A stretch of DNA of 64,000 nt from Pseudaminobacter soli (ex Li et al. 2025). GTDB taxonomy: Bacteria > Pseudomonadota > Alphaproteobacteria > Rhizobiales > Rhizobiaceae. Both the position numbers and the translations under genes were made by a program. The first letter of the stretch is position 1. The number at the start of each line of letters is the position of its first letter. Below the pieces are notes generated by a model. The model had not been told where the DNA came from. It saw only the letters and a program-made list of their open reading frames with translations, and ran no database searches. The DNA is taken from positions 62,001-126,000 of the forward strand of contig NZ_PXYL01000010.1 of NCBI RefSeq assembly GCF_003012705.1, given 5' to 3'. Positions 1-10,400 of the stretch are shown one piece after another.

Positions 1-37
1 AGGCATGACTTTGCCTCGCGATGGGATTTCCGTCTTT

Positions 38-2110
<2,073 letters not shown>

Positions 2111-2179
2111 GCGAAAAACTCCCTGTTGGCGCCTCGGCGCCGATACTGGCTGCGTCGGGAGAGGGCAGGCGCAAAGATG

Positions 2180-2231
2180 CCCGGCCTCCCTTCAGGACAT
2201 GCGCCTGAGTATGTGAAGAGGGGAGGCCGGG
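2180..2231. repeat. 11-bp perfect inverted repeat, long hairpin
   Basis: CCCGGCCTCCC (2180-2190) pairs perfectly with GGGAGGCCGGG (2221-2231) across a 30-nt loop whose ends (TTCA/TGAA) can also pair. It lies between the CobW stop and the start of the beta-oxidation gene, both on the minus strand. It may terminate CobW transcription or structure the leader of the following gene. There is no clear U-tract, so the role is uncertain. Confidence 0.6.
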
Positions 2232-2268
2232 TCAACCGCCTTGGGAGCCTTGGCTTGGGACAAGTGGT

Positions 2269-3477
2269 TCAGGCGGGTTGCGCCCAGCTCGGGAACGGGT
2301 CGGGCAGATCCTGCCAGCGCTGAGGCACGAAATCCGTTTCTTCAACCAGGCAGGCGTCCAGCTCCGCGCGGATACGCACCTCGTTCATGGGATGCGCGCC
2401 GATGAAGACGATTTCCTGCCGCCTGTCGCCCCAGACGGGATCGAGATAGGGCTTCATCGCGGCATGCCATTCGGGATGGTCGGGCCACCGCTCTTTCGGT
2501 ACTGAGGCCCACCACAGCCCGCGCTTTTCCGTGCGCACCAGCGCCCCCGCCTGGCTGATCTCGCCGACATGATGCGGCCGCGTCGCCAGCCAGAAGAAGC
2601 CCTTGGCGCGCACCACGCCCGGCCATGACCGGTTGATGAAGGCCTGGAGTTTTGCCGGATCGAAAGGCCTGCGCTCGCGATAGACAAAGGAGCGGATACC
2701 GTATTCCTCCGTCTCGGGCACGTGGCTGCCGAAGCCGTACAGCTCCTTGTACCAGAGCGGATGTTCCTGCGCGCGCTCGAAGTCGAAGCGGCCGGTATCG
2801 AGCACCCTGTCGAGCGGAACCCGGCCGAACTCCGCCTCGACGATCTCGGCGTCAGGGTTCAGGGCGCGCACGATGCGCTGGGCCGTGTTGCGCTCGCCGG
2901 GGCGGGCTGCGTCGATCTTGTTGAGAACCACGACGTCGGCGAATTCGATCTGCTCCACCAGAAGATCGACCAGCGCCCGCTCGTCTCCGTCTCCCGCCGT
3001 CTCGCCGCGGTCGCGCAGGAAGTCGCTGGAAGAGTAGTTTCGCAGTAGATTGGCGGCATCGACGACCGTCACCATCGTGTCGAGGTGCGCGACATCGGAG
3101 AGGCTCTCGCCCTTCTCATCGCGGAACTCGAAGGTGGCGGCGACCGGCAACGGCTCGGAAATGCCGGTGGATTCGATCAGCAGATAGTCGAACCGGCCTT
3201 CCTCGGCGAGGCGGCGAACCTCCTGCAGCAGGTCGTCGCGCAACGTGCAGCAGATGCAGCCATTGGTCATCTCCACCAGCTGCTCGTCCGTTCGTGACAG
3301 GTTTGCGCCGCCGTCACGAACCAGCGCGGCGTCGATATTCACCTCGCTCATATCGTTGACGATGACGGCCACGCGGCGGCCTTCGCGATTGTTGAGCACG
3401 TGATTGAGGAGCGTCGTCTTGCCGGCGCCCAGAAAACCGGAAAGCACCGTGACGGGAAGGCGTTTTTGCAGGGGCAT
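2269..3477 (-). CDS. CobW/G3E-family zinc-responsive GTPase (putative metallochaperone)
   Basis: GTP-dependent metal chaperone of the COG0523/CobW family, 402 residues from the chosen ATG. The P-loop [13 protein letters not shown] lies at residues 13-25, the CxCC metal-binding motif appears as [10 protein letters not shown], followed by [10 protein letters not shown] and the guanine-specificity motif VVLNKID. The C-terminal half fits the CobW C-terminal domain. The open frame extends upstream to 3633 through a Zur-type box and a terminator, so the ATG at 3477, preceded by AAGGA, is the credible start. Zur-regulated members of this family are known to deliver zinc to client enzymes under zinc limitation. 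The Zur-type palindrome upstream (3622-3638) and the neighbouring znuCBA operon support a zinc role rather than cobalamin synthesis. Confidence 0.92.
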   Translation of the reverse strand: MPLQKRLPVTVLSGFLGAGKTTLLNHVLNNREGRRVAVIVNDMSEVNIDAALVRDGGANLSRTDEQLVEMTNGCICCTLRDDLLQEVRRLAEEGRFDYLLIESTGISEPLPVAATFEFRDEKGESLSDVAHLDTMVTVVDAANLLRNYSSSDFLRDRGETAGDGDERALVDLLVEQIEFADVVVLNKIDAARPGERNTAQRIVRALNPDAEIVEAEFGRVPLDRVLDTGRFDFERAQEHPLWYKELYGFGSHVPETEEYGIRSFVYRERRPFDPAKLQAFINRSWPGVVRAKGFFWLATRPHHVGEISQAGALVRTEKRGLWWASVPKERWPDHPEWHAAMKPYLDPVWGDRRQEIVFIGAHPMNEVRIRAELDACLVEETDFVPQRWQDLPDPFPSWAQPA

Positions 3478-3532
3478 GGGATGTTCCTTGAAAGGGAAGG
3501 CTGGCCCGGCACGTTCGCCGGGCCGTTCGCGT

Positions 3533-3667
3533 TCAGTGCGCTTCGCCAGAGCCGCCGACAGCGACGATGTTGAAGGGCTTGCCTTCGATGGCGATGTCGC
3601 GGGTTTTCTTGAAGCTGAATAATGTAATAACATTACATATGCGGTTCCGAAAAAGGCGGGAGCGCAT
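3533..3667 (-). other. Coding-like 44-codon frame with a conserved-looking tail; probable gene remnant
   Basis: Between the Zur-type box and the CobW gene, a minus-strand frame ends in about 27 codons reading [13 protein letters not shown] then [13 protein letters not shown], with strongly GC-biased third positions as in real genes here. An in-frame ATG exists only at 3667, inside the upstream terminator stem, so the first 17 codons would be made of terminator and operator DNA. The tail therefore looks like the 3' end of a decayed gene, or a small peptide with an unrecognised start. Function unknown. Confidence 0.25.
3622..3638 (-). promoter_or_regulatory. Zur-type operator upstream of the CobW-family gene
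   Basis: On the minus strand the site reads ATGTAATGTTATTACAT, with 7-bp arms ATGTAAT/ATTACAT around a 3-bp centre. It matches 16 of 17 bases of the site upstream of znuC (6496-6512). Zinc-uptake Fur-family repressors of alphaproteobacteria bind palindromes of this AT-rich kind. The identity of the regulator is inferred from the two target genes. Confidence 0.75.
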
Positions 3668-3675
3668 CCCGCCTT
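3646..3675 (-). terminator. Intrinsic terminator of the znuCBA operon
   Basis: A perfect 9-bp stem, AAGGCGGGA / TCCCGCCTT (3653-3661 and 3667-3675) with a 5-nt loop, is followed on the minus strand by TTTTTC. It lies between the znuA stop and the Zur-type box of the CobW gene, so the two zinc units are transcriptionally separated. Confidence 0.8.
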
Positions 3676-3763
3676 CAGGGGGCATCATACCTAATGCTTT
3701 TGGTGACCGGAAAGCCTCTTTACGTCAGTAGGTTAGCAAGGCTTCCGGATTCATTTCCTCCAC

Positions 3764-4702
3764 TCAGCTGCCGACGATCGCGCCTTTGATCGTCGCGACG
3801 TTGTGGTGCATCATGTCGATATAGGTCGAGGCGGGGCCGTCGGCGGGCGAGAGCGCATCCGAATAGAGTGTGCCGCCGACCTTCAGCCCGGTCTCGGATG
3901 CGATCTGCTCTATCAGCCGGGCATTGGTGATGTTCTCGACGAACACCGCGGAGGCCTTGTCTTCCTTCACCTGCTTGATCAGCGCGGCGACATCGGCCGC
4001 CGAAGCTTCGGCTTCGGTCGAAATGCCTTCCGGCGCGAGGAAGGTGAGGCCGTATTCATGCTCGAAATAGCCAAAGGCGTCGTGCGAGGTGATGATGATG
4101 CGCTTGTCTTCGGGGATGGAGGCGATGGTGGCCTTCACGTCCTCTTCGGTTTCCGTCAGCTTCTGCGTATAGGCATCGGCATTGGTCTTGTAGGTGTCGC
4201 AGCCCTCGGCATCCGCGGCGCAGAAGGCGTCTGCGATGTTCTTCACATAAATCTTGGCATTGGCGATGGACTGGAAGGCGTGCGGGTCGATGTCGCCGTG
4301 GTGATGGTCCGCGTGGGCACCATCGGCTTCGCCTTCCTCGAACTCTTCCTTCATCTTGATCGGCTCGACACCCTTGGTGAGCTCGACGATCGAGGCCTTG
4401 GTGGCGCTAGCCTCGACCAGGCGCTGCAGAAAGCCTTCGAAATGCAGGCCGTTGACCAGCACCACATCGGCCTTGGCCATCGCCATCGCGTCGGCCGGCT
4501 TGGGCTCATAGACGTGGGCGTCGCCGTCCGGGCCAACGAGCGTGGTCACCTCGATGCGGTCCCCGCCGACATTCTTTGCAAAATCCTCGATGATGGAGAA
4601 GCTGGCCACCACCTTCAGCGGCCCGGCGAACGCCGATGCCAAGCCGAAGGGAGTTAATGTTATAACGCTCACAAGGGCGGCGAGCCGAAGGGACTTGAGC
4701 AT
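3764..4702 (-). CDS. znuA: Zinc ABC transporter substrate-binding protein ZnuA
   Basis: Periplasmic high-affinity zinc-binding protein (312 residues), cluster A-I solute-binding family. An N-terminal signal peptide (MLKSLRLAALVSVITLTPFG, ending near AFAGP) precedes the mature domain. The family's histidine-rich loop is present as HADHHHGDIDPHAF, and the metal-ligand region ITSHDAFGYFEHEYG is intact. The frame runs on upstream into znuB DNA; the ATG at 4702 with GGAGACCTCCC before it and a signal peptide after it is the clear start. It is the last gene of znuC-znuB-znuA, 22 bp after znuB. In many relatives znuA is divergent from znuCB and zur; here all three are in line and zur is not in the window. 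Confidence 0.95.
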   Translation of the reverse strand: MLKSLRLAALVSVITLTPFGLASAFAGPLKVVASFSIIEDFAKNVGGDRIEVTTLVGPDGDAHVYEPKPADAMAMAKADVVLVNGLHFEGFLQRLVEASATKASIVELTKGVEPIKMKEEFEEGEADGAHADHHHGDIDPHAFQSIANAKIYVKNIADAFCAADAEGCDTYKTNADAYTQKLTETEEDVKATIASIPEDKRIIITSHDAFGYFEHEYGLTFLAPEGISTEAEASAADVAALIKQVKEDKASAVFVENITNARLIEQIASETGLKVGGTLYSDALSPADGPASTYIDMMHHNVATIKGAIVGS

Positions 4703-4724
4703 TGGGAGGTCTCCTGTAGTTGGA

Positions 4725-5591
4725 TCAGGCGGTTCTGTGGCGGTGGCGGCGCAGGCGCGTGTTGAACACGCCACGCGTGCCGAACACGGTCGAGACGAAA
4801 TAGACCACACCCGCAGAGAGGATGATGGCCGGCCCGGAGGGCAGGGAGGCATGATAGGACATCAGCAGCCCGGCGATGCAGGAGCCGAAGCCGATGAGGA
4901 TGGCAAGCGCGCACATCGGCTCGACGCGTGCCGTCCAGAAGCGGGCGGCAGCGGCCGGCAGCATCATCAGGCCGACGGACAACAGCGTGCCGAGCGCCTG
5001 GAAGCCGCCGACGAGATTGAGCACGACCAGCCCCAGGAAGATGAAATGCACCGGCGTGCCGAGCCGGCTCACCGAACGCAGGAACAACGGATCGAGGCAT
5101 TCGGCGACGATCGCGCGCCAGAAGATGCCGAGCGTCACAAGCGTGATGATCGAGATGGCCGCAATCAGCGCCAGGGCGTCGTTGTTGAGGGCGAGCACGG
5201 TGCCGAACAGAACATGCATAAGATCGACGCTTGATCCGCGCATTGAAACCATCAGCACGCCGAGCGCCAGCGAGATCAGGTAGAAGGCGGCCATGGAGGC
5301 GTCTTCCTTCTGTACGGTGAAGCGCGAGACGGCGCCGGCGCCCATGGCAACGATGACGCCGGCGATCAATCCGCCGATGGTCATCGGCACGATCTGCAGG
5401 CCGAAGAACAGGAAGCCGACGGCGGCGCCGGGCAGGATGGCGTGTGCCATCGCGTCCCCCGTCAGGCTCATGCGGCGCAGCATCAGGAAAACGCCCACCG
5501 GGCAGGCGCCCAGCGACAGCATCAGCGAGCCCGCAAGCGCGCGCTGCATGAAACCGTATTCGACGAAGGGGGCGATCAGGAAATCATACAT
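4725..5591 (-). CDS. znuB: Zinc ABC transporter permease ZnuB
   Basis: Integral-membrane permease of the ABC-3 family (288 residues, about eight hydrophobic segments) that passes Zn2+ from ZnuA across the inner membrane. The segment LMLRRMSLTGDAMAHAILPG is the typical early signature of ZnuB/MntB permeases and contacts the ATPase. It lies 9 bp downstream of znuC and 22 bp upstream of znuA on the same strand, so it is translated from the znuCBA transcript under the Zur-type operator. No defects seen. Confidence 0.95.
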   Translation of the reverse strand: MYDFLIAPFVEYGFMQRALAGSLMLSLGACPVGVFLMLRRMSLTGDAMAHAILPGAAVGFLFFGLQIVPMTIGGLIAGVIVAMGAGAVSRFTVQKEDASMAAFYLISLALGVLMVSMRGSSVDLMHVLFGTVLALNNDALALIAAISIITLVTLGIFWRAIVAECLDPLFLRSVSRLGTPVHFIFLGLVVLNLVGGFQALGTLLSVGLMMLPAAAARFWTARVEPMCALAILIGFGSCIAGLLMSYHASLPSGPAIILSAGVVYFVSTVFGTRGVFNTRLRRHRHRTA

Positions 5592-5600
5592 GGCGCGAAC

Positions 5601-6470
5601 TCACGCTGCCCGGGGGCCGGACTCATGGTCCGGGCGTTCGTGAACTTCGCCATGTTCGTGATGGTGATGGCCAGCATGGTCGTGCGGTTGGGCGTGCGAA
5701 TGGCCATTCAGGTGCTCGTGCCCATGGTCGGGCTCGCACCAGGGCGCATCCTCGTGCCAGGCCTCGTCGAAGCGGCGCGCGCGAAGAAGGTTCTCCGCCC
5801 GCAAGGTTTCCTTCGTTTCGCCCCAGGCGACGGGGCGGCGTGCCATGAGCAGCGTTTCGGGAAAGTGCTCGCGCACGAGTTCAAGGTCGTGCGCCACCAC
5901 CATCACCGTGCGCCTCTCTCCGTGCCAGCGCTTGATGAGCTGTATCAGGTCGCCGATTGTCTTGGCGTCGACCGCATTGAACGGCTCGTCGAGCAGGATC
6001 AGTTCTGCATCCTGCACCAGCACGCGGGCAAACAGCGCCCGCTGCAACTGTCCGCCCGAAAGCGTATCGATCGGGCGGCCTTCAAAACCTTCGAGGCCGA
6101 CCGCCATGAGCGCCTTGGCCATCTCTTCGCGATCTTCCTTGGTGGTGCGTCCGAGCAGCCCGCGACGGGGCCAAAGTCCCAGCGAGACCAGATCGATGAC
6201 GCGGGCCGGGAAGGAGCGGTCGAGTTCGGATTGCTGCGGCAGGTAGGCGACGCGGGCATTCCTGGTGTTCAGGCAGCTGCCGGCCATCGGCTTCAGCACC
6301 CCGACGATACCCTTCATCAGGGTGGACTTGCCCGAACCGTTGGCGCCGACCACCGCCGTCAGCGAGCCGGTTTTCACCGAGCCGTTGAGGTGATGGACCG
6401 CCGGGTGGCTGTTGTAGCCAAGCGTCAGGTCGCGAAATGTCAGGCAGGCTTCGGTCATCACGGCATTCAT
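5601..6470 (-). CDS. znuC: Zinc ABC transporter ATP-binding protein ZnuC with His-rich tail
   Basis: ATPase of the zinc importer, 289 residues. Walker A is GANGSGKSTL (about residue 42), the ABC signature is LSGGQLQRALFARVL, and Walker B is ELILLDEPFNAVD, followed by the H-loop VAHDLE. After residue ~240 comes a histidine-rich tail with clusters such as HGHEHLNGHSHAQPHDH and GHHHHEHGE, which may sense or buffer zinc in the cytosol. First gene of the operon, with the Zur-type palindrome 26 bp upstream of its start codon. A second in-frame ATG four codons on is also possible. Confidence 0.95.
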   Translation of the reverse strand: MNAVMTEACLTFRDLTLGYNSHPAVHHLNGSVKTGSLTAVVGANGSGKSTLMKGIVGVLKPMAGSCLNTRNARVAYLPQQSELDRSFPARVIDLVSLGLWPRRGLLGRTTKEDREEMAKALMAVGLEGFEGRPIDTLSGGQLQRALFARVLVQDAELILLDEPFNAVDAKTIGDLIQLIKRWHGERRTVMVVAHDLELVREHFPETLLMARRPVAWGETKETLRAENLLRARRFDEAWHEDAPWCEPDHGHEHLNGHSHAQPHDHAGHHHHEHGEVHERPDHESGPRAA

Positions 6471-6495
6471 GCTGCTGGAGATCTCCGAACTGGAT

Positions 6496-6512
6496 ATGTG
6501 ATGTTATTACAT
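6496..6512. promoter_or_regulatory. Zur-type operator upstream of znuC
   Basis: ATGTGATGTTATTACAT differs by one base from the minus-strand site before the CobW gene. It lies in the divergent region between znuC (starting at 6470) and the RidA-family gene (starting at 6673), close enough to znuC to cover its promoter. Zur binding is inferred from the zinc genes controlled. Confidence 0.75.
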
Positions 6513-6672
6513 TAGTCAACCGTATGGAGAAGGGTGGCGATTTTGAGGCAGGCCTGTCCGTTACCCATATTGGATGGGGAGATGTGGGGGATTCGCGCGG
6601 GGCCGCCCTTGCCCGGTTGTGTGCGTAAATCTAAAGAAGGCTCGGCAAAGACCAACAGGAAGGAAGCGAGCC

Positions 6673-7017
6673 ATGACCATTCGCCGCATCGATGTCGGCC
6701 CCCGCATGAGCGACATCGTCATCCACAACAACACGATCTATCTGGCCGGCCAGGTCGGCGCCCCGGGCGCCAGCGTCACCGAGCAGACCAAGGCCGTGCT
6801 TGCCTCGATCGACGAACTGCTCGCCAAGTCCGGCTCGGACAAGACCAAGATCCTCCAGGCGATCATCTGGCTCGCCGACATGAACACCTTCGGCGAAATG
6901 AACGCCGTTTGGGACGGTTGGGTCGCGCAGGGCCACACGCCGGCTCGCGCCACTGGCGAAGCCAAGCTGGCCACGCCGGACTACAAGGTCGAGATCATCA
7001 TCACGGCCGCGCTCTAA
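6673..7017 (+). CDS. RidA/YjgF-family enamine/imine deaminase
   Basis: Small cytosolic protein (114 residues) of the Rid family, whose members hydrolyse reactive 2-aminoacrylate-type imines released by PLP enzymes. Family features visible are the early IYLAGQVGAP segment and the arginine-containing HTPARATGEAKL near residue 95, where RidA carries its substrate-binding Arg. The frame extends upstream to 6574, but the ATG at 6673 preceded by AGGAAGGAAG gives the expected length. It is divergent from znuC and followed by a strong terminator, so it is monocistronic. Its Rid subfamily was not determined. Confidence 0.88.
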   Translation: MTIRRIDVGPRMSDIVIHNNTIYLAGQVGAPGASVTEQTKAVLASIDELLAKSGSDKTKILQAIIWLADMNTFGEMNAVWDGWVAQGHTPARATGEAKLATPDYKVEIIITAAL

Positions 7018-7044
7018 GCGCCGCAGCCGCGTCTTTGACGACTT

Positions 7045-7080
7045 GCCATGCCGCCGCATCGCCGGCGGCATGGCTTTATC
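7045..7080 (+). terminator. Intrinsic terminator after the RidA-family gene
   Basis: A perfect 12-bp stem GCCATGCCGCCG / CGGCGGCATGGC (7045-7056, 7063-7074) with a 6-nt loop is followed by TTTATCC. Confidence 0.75.
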
Positions 7081-7425
7081 CGGGCGACGGATGAACCGAC
7101 TTTTCCTTGAACTCGGGTGCAAAGGCGGCCTGTCCGAAAGGCGTATGCAGGTTTCGGGATTTTATACTGTTCACTTACGGTGAATGTGTTCGAACATGGG
7201 CTGTCAAACACGAAAAAGCCTGAATTCGGTACCTTTTGTTTTCGCATTGATTCAAAAGAATTTTTGACAGGGAAATGTCCGACACATTTCCACCTTTCTC
7301 CTAGCACAGGGGAAAAAGCAGGCCGGCTGGCGTTTCATGCAACCAATCGCCATCCGAACTGTTCTGGCCGTACAATGGCTGTGCCTATGGCACGGCCCGA
7401 TTGCTGTTGAGCGGATTTGATATTC
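7075..7425. other. Non-coding leader and promoter region of ndvB
   Basis: About 350 bp without a supported gene, visibly richer in A+T than its surroundings. It contains the palindrome TGTTCGAACA (7187-7196), a consensus-like -35 hexamer TTGACA (7264-7269) and an 8-bp inverted repeat just downstream of it. It probably carries the ndvB promoter and a long 5' leader. Confidence 0.5.
7264..7291 (+). promoter_or_regulatory. Candidate ndvB promoter element with overlapping inverted repeat
   Basis: TTGACA (7264-7269) is followed after one base by GGAAATGT-CCGAC-ACATTTCC (7271-7291), a perfect 8-bp inverted repeat that would cover the -10 region. No convincing -10 hexamer is visible, so the promoter assignment is tentative. 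The repeat could be an operator or an RNA hairpin. Confidence 0.35.
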
Positions 7426-10400
7426 ATGAATGTGCAGACTGACCCCGCCTCGCTGGAAAAGACAGCCGCCAGTGTCCCTCTGTCCGTCGAGCAGCCCATC
7501 CGCTCGAACTTCTTGCCTGAAGATCGCCTGACTGCATTAGGTGCCGCCCTCGCGGGCAGGGAGGTCGATCAGCTCTATGGGCTCGAGGCCTTCGATTTCC
7601 AGGCGCGCATTCGCGAGAACGCCGAGAAGATCCTCGAAGTCTACCGCTCCACCAACACCGCGCAGGCCCGCGGCGAGCCGATCACGCCGGCCGCCCAGTG
7701 GTTGCTCGACAACAATTACCTGGTCGAAGAGACGATCTATCAGGTCAAGCGCGACCTGCCGCGCCGCTTCTATAACGAGTTGCCCACCATCCAGTTGGCC
7801 AACGGCGTGGTTGTGCCGCGCACGCTGGCGCTGGCCTGGGTTTATGTCGCCCATTCCGACAGCACCGTCTCCGCCGACATGTTCAAGGCCCTGATCGACG
7901 GCTATCAGAGCGTCGAGCCGCTGCGCATCGGCGAATTGTGGGCGCTGCCGTCGCTGCTCCGCTTCGTGCTGATCGAAAATCTGCGCCGGCTTGCCCTGCG
8001 CGTGAACCGCACCCATGAAATGCGCCGGATCGCCAACGATGTGGCCGACCGGGTGCTGGCGGCCGGCGACGGCGAGGCGCGCCGCACGATCCTGACACAC
8101 TATGCGGACCATGCGCGCGACACGACCTTCGCGACGCAGTTGCTCTATCGTCTGAGGGACGGTTCGCAAAATGCCGGCCAGGCGCTGCAGTGGTTGGAAA
8201 ACCAGCTCGAGAAGTCTGGCTCGGACTCCGAAGAGATCATCCGTACGGAACATCAGACGCTGTCGAGCGGTAACGTCACCACCGGCAACATCATTCGCGG
8301 CCTGCGCCTGCTCAACGACGTCGACTGGACCCTGTGGTTCGAGTCCGTCAGCCCCGTCGACGAGCTGCTGCGCCAGCGGACCAACTTCGCCGAGCTCGAT
8401 TTCCAGTCGCGCGACCAGTACCGCACGGCCATCGAAAATCTGGCCCGCCGCTCCAAGCGTTCTGAATACGAGGTCGCCGAACGGGCGATCGAGATGATGG
8501 AAGAGGAAGCCGGGCAGGGCGGTCGATACAACGACATCGGCTTCTACCTCATCGGTCCCAAGCGGCCCGAATTCGAGCGCACCATCGGCTATCGCCCGGC
8601 CTTCAGGCTGGCTTTCAAACGCGCCTTCAAGCGCACCGGCTGGCTCGGCATTGCCGTTCCGGTCTTCGCGCTGACGGTGCTGCTGCTGGCGCTGACCGGT
8701 TACGCCCTTGCTGGCATCGGCCTCACGGGTCCGGCGATCGCGCTGATGCTGGTGCTGTTTTCGGTGCCTGCGAGCGAAGGCGCCATGGCCTTCTTCAACA
8801 CCATCGTCATGCTGTTCCTCAAGCCGACGCGGCTGGTGGGCTATGACTACAAGGATGGCGTGCCGGCCGAGGCACGCACGCTCGTCGTTGTGCCGTCCCT
8901 GATCGGCTCGCGCGACGATGTCGAGGAGAACATCCGCCAGCTCGAGGTGCACCACCTCGCCAACATGCATGGCGAGATCTACTACGCTCTGCTGTCGGAC
9001 TGGCCCGACAGCTCGGCCGAGCAGACCCCGGGCGACATGGAAATCCTCAACCATGCGCGCGAGGAAATCGCCAAGCTCAACAGGCGCTACCCGGTCGAAG
9101 GCGCGCCGCTGTTCCATCTCCTGCACCGCCGCCGGCTCTACAATCCATCGCAGAAGTGCTGGATGGGCTGGGAGCGCAAGCGCGGCAAGCTGCATGAGCT
9201 GAACCTGCTGCTGCGCGGCGATGCCGACACGACCTTCCTGCCGCCGGATGCACCGCTGCCGGAAAACGTCGTCCATGTGATGACGCTCGACGCCGATACC
9301 AGGATGACCCGCGATGCGGTCAAGCGCCTGGTCGGCAAGATGTGCCACCCGCTCAACCGTCCCGAGTTCGATGCCGCGCATCACCGGGTAACCGCCGGCT
9401 ACGCTATCCTGCAGCCGCGCGTCACGGCCTCGCTGACCACGGGTGACGACGCCTCGTTCTTCCAGCGCGTCTTCTCGTCCAATCGCGGGCTGGACCCGTA
9501 TGTCTTTGCCGTGTCGGATCTCTACCAGGACGTCTATGGCGAAGGCACCTTCACCGGTAAGGGCCTTTATCACGTCGACGCCATGGAAGCGGCGCTGAAG
9601 GGGCGTCTCCCCGAAAACGCCGTTCTCAGCCACGACCTTCTCGAAGGTGCGCTGGCGGGCTCCGCGCTGGTCACCGATGTCGAGGTGGTCGAAGACTATC
9701 CGACCCGCTACTCGGTCGACGCTTCGCGCCATCATCGCTGGGCGCGCGGCGACTGGCAGCTTCTGGGCTTCATCTTCGATCCGAAGTCCGGCGTGCCGGC
9801 ACTGTCGCGCTGGAAGATGATCGATAATCTCCGCCGCTCGCTGACGCCGATCTTCTGGGTGATGGCCGCGATTGCCGGCTGGACGCTGCTGCCCTTTACG
9901 CAGGCCGCGCAGTGGCAGGCGCTGCTGATCCTCGTCCTGTTCATGGCGCCCACTTTCGACATCGTCGACTCGATCCTGCCCAAGACGCGCGACGCCACGC
10001 CGCGCGGCCATTTCAGCGCCTTGTTCCGCGACATAGCCTTCGGTACGGCGATGGTGGCGCTGCGCATCGTGCTGATGGCGCATCTGGCCTGGATGATGGG
10101 CGACGCCATCGTGCGCACGCTCTATCGCCTGTTCGTGAGCCGGCAGAACCTGCTCGAATGGCGCACCGCCTCGCAGGCGCACAAGACCGGCGGCAACGAC
10201 CTCTACTCTTATTATCGCATGATGCGCGGGGCAGTGATCATCGCCATCGCCGGCCTTGCCATTCCTGTGGCGGCCGACTCGACCGGCGCCTTCGTTGCCT
10301 TCTTCTTCGCGATTTTCTGGGCCGGCTCGCCCGCCTTTGCCTGGCTGATCAGCCGCTCTGCGGAAACCGAGGACCGGCTCCGCATTTCGCACCATGACGT

